Source: Tamarix chinensis (lineage: Eukaryota > Streptophyta > Magnoliopsida > Caryophyllales > Tamaricaceae). Taken from it: a stretch of DNA of 64,000 nt. The notes below the pieces were generated by a model. That model had not been told where the DNA came from. It made no database searches and saw only the letters and a list, made by a program, of their open reading frames with translations. Where the stretch lies: assembly GCA_030549775.1 (NCBI GenBank), contig CM060175.1:35462318-35526317 (forward strand), read 5' to 3'. A program made the position numbers and the translations under genes. Positions 57,001 to 64,000 of the stretch are shown here, piece by piece (positions within the stretch are counted from its first letter, which is position 1; the number at the start of each line of letters is the position of its first letter).

Positions 57001-57972
57001 GGCAGGGCATGGCCCTCGTGACCGTTCCACCGGCTATAATAGTGGGGGATTCTGTGCTCAAAAAATTAATTAGAATAATGATAAGACATGGGAAAGATAC
57101 AAACATTTACAGTGGAACACCTTGTGAGTCGGGGCCAGACCGGTCCACCGACAAATAATAGTGGCAGGGTATGTTACCCTCGTGACCGGTCTACCAGCTA
57201 TAATAGTGGTAGGGCATGGCCCTCGTGACCGTTCCACCGGCTATAATAGTGGGGTTCCCGCACTCACATGGACTAATAAGAACGATGATGTGAATCAATT
57301 ATAATTATCAGAGACCTGATGAAAAAGTTATCTGGTTCGTAACCTGTATTGTATCTGTGTTATTGCATGCTATCTACGTAATTATGCTATGTATGCTATT
57401 TTGTGTATCTTGTGTGCGGCCCTTATCTCGTCTGTTACCTTACTCAGTACGTAGCGTACTGATCATCCGTTTCATGGGTGTTGCTCATTCCCACGAGCAG
57501 AGGGCCCATCTGACCTTATGCAAGTAGGAGACCTCGTGTTCGATGCCTACGATACCTACGAGGCATCGGGTGGGGCCGAGTGTTGAGCCCATTCTGGTTG
57601 GGGCCGAGAGTGAGTTGGCCGGACTCTTTTATGATCCTCGCTTTCATTTATCGTAGTTTTTCATATTTATATTATGTTCGTATTTTGGAAGTGGAACCTT
57701 TAAGTTGTAATCTTAACGACATTCTGACGATGGTTGATTTCTTGTTTTCATGGATGCTTCATGATAACGATGCGTTTATGTTTTGATGATTCTTATTTAC
57801 GATTTCCTGGTTTAGTCTTAGCACTTAGCATCGAAACGGTAGGAGTGAACCGGTCCGGTGCCAAGTGTGGCGGTAACACTCCCAAGTTTATGGTTTTAAT
57901 TCTTTCGCTTCCGCTAAATCTGTTGATTTAAACGAAATTTTTCAGTAGTAAATTTGGGGGTGTTACAGTAAG

Positions 57973-58350
57973 ATATAGGGTTTGGCTAGGGCACAAAGGC
58001 ACACCAGCAAATGCCAGAATAATCGTGGACTAAACCACATCCTTAGGGTAGCGACCCCTAAGGAGTCACCATTCTCGATCTCGAGGTCTTTCACTTTAGG
58101 TAATAGTGTCTTAATTAAGGTGATCATGAAAGGCACGATAATCCGATACTTATTCAGTTTCAATCGTTCTGATATCATTAGTCACTTCTGATTCAGATGA
58201 TTATCTAGGATATCACAGAGAAATCATTAAGGTCATACTAATTATCAAATACTCTTACTTGGATAATCAGCATTATTTGAATCATATTATAATGTTCCAC
58301 AATCTCAAAGGCATTTTAGGTAAAAACTACTCATTTTCCCTTTACCTATA
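57973..58350. other. Part of solo LTR V next to the nested element, nothing else seen
   Basis: It belongs to the interrupted minus-strand LTR. No gene, promoter or clear repeat is seen; two 65-70 codon frames here (one per strand) overlap and match nothing. Confidence 0.4.
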
Positions 58351-58359
58351 CAATTGTTA

Positions 58360-59760
58360 AGAATCCATTCCTTCCTCGCCAAATTACCATATTACCCTTT
58401 GGGTTACATAATTACCAAATTACCCTTTGCCCAATTTAGATCACCAAATTATCCCCTACACTTTTTAGATCATCCTTCACCCCTCATAATTACTACACTT
58501 ATCATATTTCTCGTTTGGTTGGTTATATTACCAAATCGCCCTTCTCCTTTGTTATAATTACAAAACTACCCTCGAGTTGGATAAATTACTAAATTACCCA
58601 CCTTCATTATGATGATTACTATTTTGCCCTTTTAGTTGGTTAAATAATTATCACTTTATCCCATAATTGGCTAAATCACCAAATTGCCCCTTTAGGTAGA
58701 TAAATTACCAAATTACCCTTCTCCTTTATCATAATTACCATTTTACCCCTCTGAATTATTTTAATTGCCACTTTACCCTTTTTAATTATCATAAATCCCA
58801 AATTACCCTTCTTCATAATTACAAATATTAATTTACCCTTCTTCATAATCATAATTACTATATTACCATTATCCATTATTAAAATTACCATAATGCCCTT
58901 TAATTGGTTAATTTACCAAATTACCCTTCTATAGTAGCATACTTATCCAATTGCCCTTCTACAATCATAATTTAATTACTAAATTATCTTTTGTCGTTAT
59001 TATAATTACCAAGTTACCCCTTACTCCCAAGTTTACCATGATATCCTTTTATTTACAAAATTACCATTTTACACCTTACATCCAATTTTACCATATTACC
59101 CTTTTGCTTGTAAATTACCATAATACTCATTTTACTTATAAATTACTATTTCACCCTTTTATATCCAAAATTACCATTTTTATCTTTCCTTACAAAATTA
59201 CCATTTTGCCCTTCTTTTCCAAAATTACCATATTACCCCTTACATATAAATTACCTTTTCGCCATTCACTTATACAATTACCATATTACCATTTATTTAT
59301 GAAATGACTATTTTGCCCCTCTACCTCCAAAATTACCATATTAACCCTTTTACTTACAAAATTACCATAATGCCCTCCTTCATCCAAAATTACTATTTTA
59401 CCCCTACTTCCAAAATTACCATTCTTACCACTTACTTATAACATTACCATATTGCCCCTTGACTCCAAAATTACCACTTTACCCTTTTCTCCCAAAAATT
59501 ACTATAATACTCCTTTACTTATAAAATTATCATTTGGCCATTTAATCATAAAATTACCATATTATTCTTTTATCTGAAAAATTACCATCATACCCTTCTT
59601 TCTCACAACTTACAATTTTATTCTTTTTTCTTATAAAATTATCATCTCACCCCTTCCCTTTGAAATTACCAAAATACCCTTTTGTTTACAAAATTACCAA
59701 ATTTCCCTTTTTCATCTATGAAATTTCCACTCAACCCCTTTATTCACCATTTTTATGAAT
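58360..59760. repeat. Degenerate AATTACCATATTACCC repeat in solo LTR V
   Basis: About 1.4 kb of diverged units of roughly 20-30 bases built on AAATTACCA(T/A)ATTACCC followed by TTTT or CTT and a short variable part. On the LTR-sense strand it reads GGGTAATATGGTAATTT. Isoleucine- and leucine-rich open frames come from the repeat. The array sits where other giant LTRs carry different arrays. Confidence 0.85.
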
Positions 59761-60355
59761 TTACTAACACTACATAAAATAATGATTTTAGTGCTTCATT
59801 CTTATCATCTAAGTCCACCAACATGTCATTATTCAACATAATACTCATTAGCAACTACCTACATTTGGTCACATACTTCATAAGCAAAATAACTGAAATA
59901 CCCTTAGACAATAATATTACTCATGCATTAGCAACATAATACATCATAAACAAGCATTTAACATTTCCATCAATAATCAAACTCCTTCCTTAATTAACAT
60001 ACCTACATATGGCACAAAAGTTACCATGCTTTTCCTTTTTATCAAACAATATAAGAAACCATATACATATCATACTAAGCACACCAAACATGCATAAAAT
60101 CATACTAAACCCCTAATGTGCCAGCATACATTTTTCCATATATTTAAGGGAGGATTAACGGTTACCTTAATTCCGCAAAATATCAAATCTTACCAAGCAT
60201 AATTAGCAACTCAACACCTAAAAATAATATCCATCATAATTATGTTAGAAATAAGAATCCAAGCATAAAACTTTATAAATTTTAATTAATAAAACACTTA
60301 ACATAAAATACCATTATACCTTAAAAATTAGCCAAATAATTTCCAAAATAAAGGG
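59761..60355. other. AT-rich part of solo LTR V
   Basis: It lies between the repeat array and the G-rich leader. It is AT-rich, with no coding frame and no repeat I could define. Confidence 0.4.
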
Positions 60356-60358
60356 GAG

Positions 60359-60382
60359 CTCACGCTGCATGAGCAGCGTGAG
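60359..60382. repeat. Perfect 10-bp inverted repeat
   Basis: CTCACGCTGC, then the four bases ATGA, then GCAGCGTGAG: a perfect 10-bp stem with a 4-base loop. It lies where the pyrimidine-rich leader of solo LTR V meets the AT-rich part. Confidence 0.85.
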
Positions 60383-60389
60383 TTTCATG

Positions 60390-61570
60390 CAAAACCATGG
60401 GGAGAAAAGGGCTCAAAGAGGGTGAAGGGAGAAAAATAAGCCATTTTCGGGTTCGGGTCTTTGGGCTAGAAAAGAAGGTAGTAAGGGGGGTTCTAAGGCA
60501 AGGGAATGGTGCAGAAGTGAAGAGGGGGTGTAGGTGGAGGCTAAGGGTGATTTCACTGTGGCATAGGGCAGCGGAGACAGCGGCAGCAAGGCAGCGAAGT
60601 TGGCTACCGAGAAGGGTCGAGGTGGAGGAGTTATGAAGGAAGGAAAAGGAGAGGGAAAAATGGAGGGGTTCAAGAGCTATTTTCGGCCAAATAATACATG
60701 GCGGTTGTGGATAGGGTTGGAGGGTGTCGAATGCTGGGTTGGGTGGCGGAAGAGGTGACTGGACGGCGGCGGTTGCAGGTGGCTCGGTGGTAAGGATAAA
60801 AATTGGGAAGAAAAAGGAAGAGGTAGAGAAGGGAGGAAGTGCAGGGCTCGAAGGGGCTTGGGGGTGTCGTGGTGGTGCAGGGTGGTAGTAGGTGGTGGCA
60901 AGAGGTGGCGCAGGGGTAGGGCTTGGTGGTTCAAGCTGCGGTGGGCGGCGGCGTAGAGAGAAAACATAAAAAAAATGAGGAAGAAGGAAGGAGAGAAGGG
61001 AGAGCTTGGGGGAAGGAGTAGGGCTCGAAAAATATGGGGAATGAAGGGCTGGGGAGATGAAGAAAAATAAGAGGGAGAAGAGAGGGGTAGGGCTGGCTGG
61101 CGATCGGTGCTACAGGTGGCAAGGCTGGTTGAGTGGCAGGGGAAAAGAGGGAAGAAGAAGGAAAGGGAGATAGGCACGGGAGCTGTGGTCCAGGGGTCGG
61201 TTTGGCTCGAAAATGGAAGGAAAATGAGGAGGGAGGAGAGAGAGGGAGAGGGAGAAAGTGGTGGCATCTGCTGGGCGGTGGTTGCAGGCATGCTTGACTA
61301 TAGCAGAGGGCGCTAGTCGGGCGTGGGAGAAGAAGAAGGGAAGAAGGGGTTGGCGGGCGGCTGGACCGGCATAGGAAAAGAAATAAGGCAAGCCGGCCGG
61401 TCCAAGGGAAAAAGAAAGGAGGGCGGCGTGCAGGTGTACTGGACGGGGCGCGAGGAGGAGAAGGGAATGGGCCTGGTCCAGCGCGCAAGGAGGGGGGAGC
61501 AGGCCAGCAGCCTGGCGGCCCAAAGCCAGGAAGAAGGGAGGGAAAAAGAAAAAAGGGAAGGGAGAAAGAA
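60390..61570 (-). other. Pyrimidine-rich leader of solo LTR V
   Basis: On the minus strand it is C/T-rich, like 7560-8640, 41215-42480 and 48355-49620. The long overlapping Pro/Ser-rich frames at 60677-61574 are composition artefacts. I could not find a TATAAATA word here, unlike in the other giant LTRs. Confidence 0.65.
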
Positions 61571-63618
61571 ACAAAAATTAGGGAAAGGAAAGTGGGAAGA
61601 ATGGAAATTTTTAAAATAATTAACTATTAAAATAATAGGATGTAATATTTTTGATAATAAGTTTATTTAATAACTTAATTTAATATAATTAAATATATGG
61701 CTTAAAAAGGGGTAATTATAGTAAAACACTAATTTGGAAATTTATTTAAATAAAATAATATGATAAATAGAAAAATATTTACTATTAATTTATTAAATAC
61801 TCTTATCCAAATTTACGTACTCTAAAATTCATAAAATAATTAAAATAAATAATTTTGAAAGAAAATTTTATTTCAAATAAAGGTTATTTATTAGAATATA
61901 AGTTTTCAAAATTTTTGGGGTATTATAGAGAGTCTATTGTTTGGGGGCCTTTCTTAAAAGTGCTTTAACCTAGATTTTTCCCTAATCAATTTTTTATGAA
62001 AAAAGTATGATAAGTTAATAGGTCTTTGGGTGGGAGGCATGTAGATAGAGGAGTACTATACGAGGTTCATAGATTTTGTTTAGTTTGATCCTAAGTTAGA
62101 GGCTAACAAGGTAATGCACATTCACCATTTAAACATTCATCTAGCAACTAGGTTTCAAGGGCTTTTAGGGGAGTCACCTTGCTAGATATGGTTGGTATGT
62201 ATGATTAGGATCTAGAAGCTTGTCAATTCATCCAAGCAAGAAGTGTGCTTAATTAGGTTGCATAAGGAATTTCAAGTGTCACCAATGGAAATATAAATAA
62301 GGCTTGCTTTGTGGGTAACACGTAAGTGAGTTATGGAAAGATTATAGGGTTCATACCCTAATTAAGAGGATAGTTTGAGGGTAGTTATCAGGAAAAGCAT
62401 TACCATTGTAAGCATTGGAGAGCAGATCATCTAGGGGTAGATTGTGAGGGCTATAAGACAACTTGGCGTCATTGTGGTATGATGAGACACATAGCTTATG
62501 AGGACTGTGTTAGAGGTGATAGTGTTAAGAGGGGTAAGTCTCTAGCTTAGAGCAGCAAATCTATTCAATAGTTGTAGCTATAAGCCTACAGAATTCCTCC
62601 ATCCCCAAATAGTGTCGTTAGCCATACTAGTTAGCTCACATGCCAAAATTTGCTCATTTTTCCAGCAAGGTGAGGGGTCAAGTGGTGTTGTAGGAGTTCC
62701 TTTAGGTTTGTAGCTAAAGGAGATTAACCATTCTAAGTCTAAGAATTAGTTTGGTGTCGTAATTAATATGTTTACTATTTTAATCTCTTAAGTATGTATG
62801 CTATTTGACATTTTTTTGTTACATTCTTTCGTGTCATCTATATTCATAGCTAGAGATTTATCTTACCTGTAGAGGATAAGATTATGTGCACTAGGCTTTA
62901 TAAAAGCGTGGCTTACTGATTCTTGGGGTGGCATTCTCCATAGATATCATGGAACTAGAGTGACATGAATTTTATGTGATCATTTGCATCGGCATATTAG
63001 GGGAGTATTAAGCATTCATAGATTGTACAAAAGGGCATATGGTACTTCTAGGAACAATGGGTATAAGGGTATCCTATCTTTTATTGAACTCATTTAGGTG
63101 ATCCTATTAAGAACCCTTATTTGAAATGGGTATCTACTCTTCTTGTGTAGTGTTAAGATATCGAGGCAGATGATGCAATTCTAGAGAAAATTTTGGTCTT
63201 CCAATATTATCACAATGTGTTTTCTAATAAGAGAATTAGAATGCTACATGTTTGAAATGTTGAGTTTATGTAGACTAATTTTTAGGGATGGAGCCAAAAT
63301 TCAAAGCAACGTACCATATGCCACATCTAGAGAAGAATGAACTTAAGGCTCAAATAGAAGATTTCTTTGAGAGCGGCTACATTCAACTAAGTATATCAAC
63401 CTAGATAGCATTAGTCTTATTCACTTAGAGTAAGGATGGAAACCTAAGGTGTTGCATTGACTATTGAGGGTTGAATTAGGTTGGGGTGAAGAATTGATAT
63501 CCATTGCCTCAAATCGATGACATGTTTTACTAGCTCAGACGAGCCATAGTGTTCTTCAAGATTAATCCTTGGTTATGTGACCTTTGACTCAAAATATGAT
63601 GCACAATATAATATTGTG

Positions 63619-64000
63619 TTGGTTCATGTAGGTATTGGAGAAGTGTGGTTAATAATAGGTATTTGTGAGAAACCCAAGGGCCCTATCATTATTAACACAG
63701 GACATATTTATCCATAGATTAGTTTGATGTATTTTTAGACAAATAAATAAGAGTAAGATAATTACTACAGGGTTCCTATTTCCTAAACATGAATCATGTT
63801 TTCCTCTAATTCCATAACATGTTTTTTCACGTAGGGATTTTTCTAGTATAAAAGAGCCATGAGAGATCCTTAGCCATTAAGTTGTGTGTGACCCAACTTC
63901 TTCTTCTTCTCCATTTATTATAAAATTGTAAATCTATGTAATTAATTAATTAATTAATTGAATTATCTTCTAATTACATAAGAGAATGAATAAAAATATC
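63619..64000 (+). other. Possible start of another LTR or promoter region
   Basis: After the RT relic stops near 63585, unrelated sequence contains TGTTGGTTC (63619), a TATAAAAGAGCC word near 63850, a TTCTTC-rich leader and an (AATT)n run at 63939-63960. This is the layout of a copia-type LTR promoter, but the window ends before any proof. Confidence 0.25.

Larger units (their letters stand above)
40883..57967 (+). mobile_element. Pol-less Tekay-type element 2 with giant LTRs
   Basis: It has exact duplication GTAAG (40878-40882 and 57968-57972), a 5' LTR, a primer site for initiator tRNA-Met, a leader, one gag gene, a polypurine tract and a 3' LTR. The internal region is only about 1.76 kb, and all of RT, RNase H and integrase is missing. 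Such gag-only elements need enzymes from a relative; the similar gag, leader and tract of element 1 show which family could have supplied them. Both LTRs later received LINE insertions. Confidence 0.92.
48028..57967 (+). repeat. 3' LTR of element 2, interrupted by a LINE
   Basis: It begins TGAAATACCC and ends GGGGTGTTACA. Without the LINE at 51590-57000 it is about 4.5 kb. It has the same blocks as the 5' LTR: TATA box at 48977, (TTA)n at 49665-50210, exon-like block at 50457-50518, a shorter minisatellite at 50790-51160, and hairpin repeats split by the LINE (51550-51580 and 57010-57255). Near-identity to the 5' LTR outside repeats suggests a fairly recent insertion. Confidence 0.9.
39514..61927 (-). 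mobile_element. Solo LTR V, minus strand, about 5.3 kb without its nested insert
   Basis: On the plus strand it begins TGTAACACCCCC at 39514 and ends GGGGTATTATA at 61927, flanked by the exact duplication GAGAG (39509-39513 and 61928-61932). The final A follows T instead of C, a one-base decay of the LTR's TG start. The element at 40883-57967 is inserted in it. In LTR sense it has an AT-rich start, pyrimidine-rich leader (61570-60390), a distinctive AATTACC repeat (59760-58360), hairpin repeats (40580-40160) and the end block. There is no primer site or gene. Confidence 0.88.
38436..63585 (+). pseudogene. Decayed Ty3/gypsy gag-pol, split by nested insertions
   Basis: An ATG at 38436 (MATSHHYEENE) follows a TTCTTTAG acceptor-like word. 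Gag sequence resumes at about 39363 (VRDMEKTF) and again after 61932: VEEYYTRFIDF-like sequence near 62050 and two zinc-knuckle relics at 62406-62508, with one Cys of each changed to Trp. RT relics at 63330-63575 read KDGNLRCCIDY and YPLPQIDD, and end abruptly. The main interruption is the minus-strand LTR at 39514-61927. It is full of stops. It belongs to the Ty3/gypsy group with the Met primer; the clade is not resolved. Confidence 0.7.

Overview
The window is plant nuclear DNA built almost entirely from nested retrotransposons. No host gene, tRNA, rRNA or CRISPR array was recognised. The element types point to a seed plant, most likely an angiosperm: Tekay/Del-type Ty3/gypsy elements with an initiator-tRNA-Met primer site and a chromodomain-like tail, an Athila-type Ty3/gypsy element with the usual degenerate Asp-type primer site, and an L1-clade LINE with DUF4283 and zf-RVT domains. 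The species cannot be named from the sequence.

Left nest (1-27.6 kb). A decayed Athila-like element lies on the minus strand: primer site at 26.35 kb, gag, protease, RT/RNase H, then integrase and a downstream ORF1/env-like region running off the left edge. Its pol is split between RNase H and integrase by a 20.7 kb Tekay-type element (3293-23987, duplication ATCAG). That element carries gag, protease, RT, RNase H, integrase and chromodomain-like remnants with many stops. It was itself hit twice by solo LTRs: one of 5.4 kb in the integrase zinc finger (7185-12557, duplication GTTTG) and one of 5.2 kb in its own 3' LTR (14529-19770, duplication CCTAC).

Middle (27.6-39.5 kb). AT-rich DNA holds at least three related, heavily decayed LTRs of another family, ending near 29692, 32773 and 38126. 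The last is followed by a primer site and the start of a degraded gypsy gag. Several stretches here could not be assigned.

Right nest (39.5-61.9 kb). A minus-strand LTR of about 5.3 kb (39514-61927, duplication GAGAG) sits in that gag. Inside it is a complete but pol-less Tekay-type element (40883-57967, duplication GTAAG) with primer site, intact gag, polypurine tract and two giant LTRs. Each LTR took a LINE of the same family: a 602 bp antisense fragment in the 5' LTR, and a 5.4 kb full-length copy with both ORFs open in the 3' LTR. To the right (61.9-63.6 kb) the degraded gypsy gag and RT continue.

The recurring theme is the giant LTR. Each copy seems to be assembled from interchangeable parts: a start block, a TATA box and pyrimidine-rich leader, a copy-specific tandem repeat, an exon-like 62-nt block ending in GTAAG, a conserved block of hairpin-forming repeats, and an end block. 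A strong splice-acceptor-like site lies 6 nt before the gag start codon. Together these suggest a spliced gag message and recombination-driven LTR evolution, and they are the most interesting leads here.
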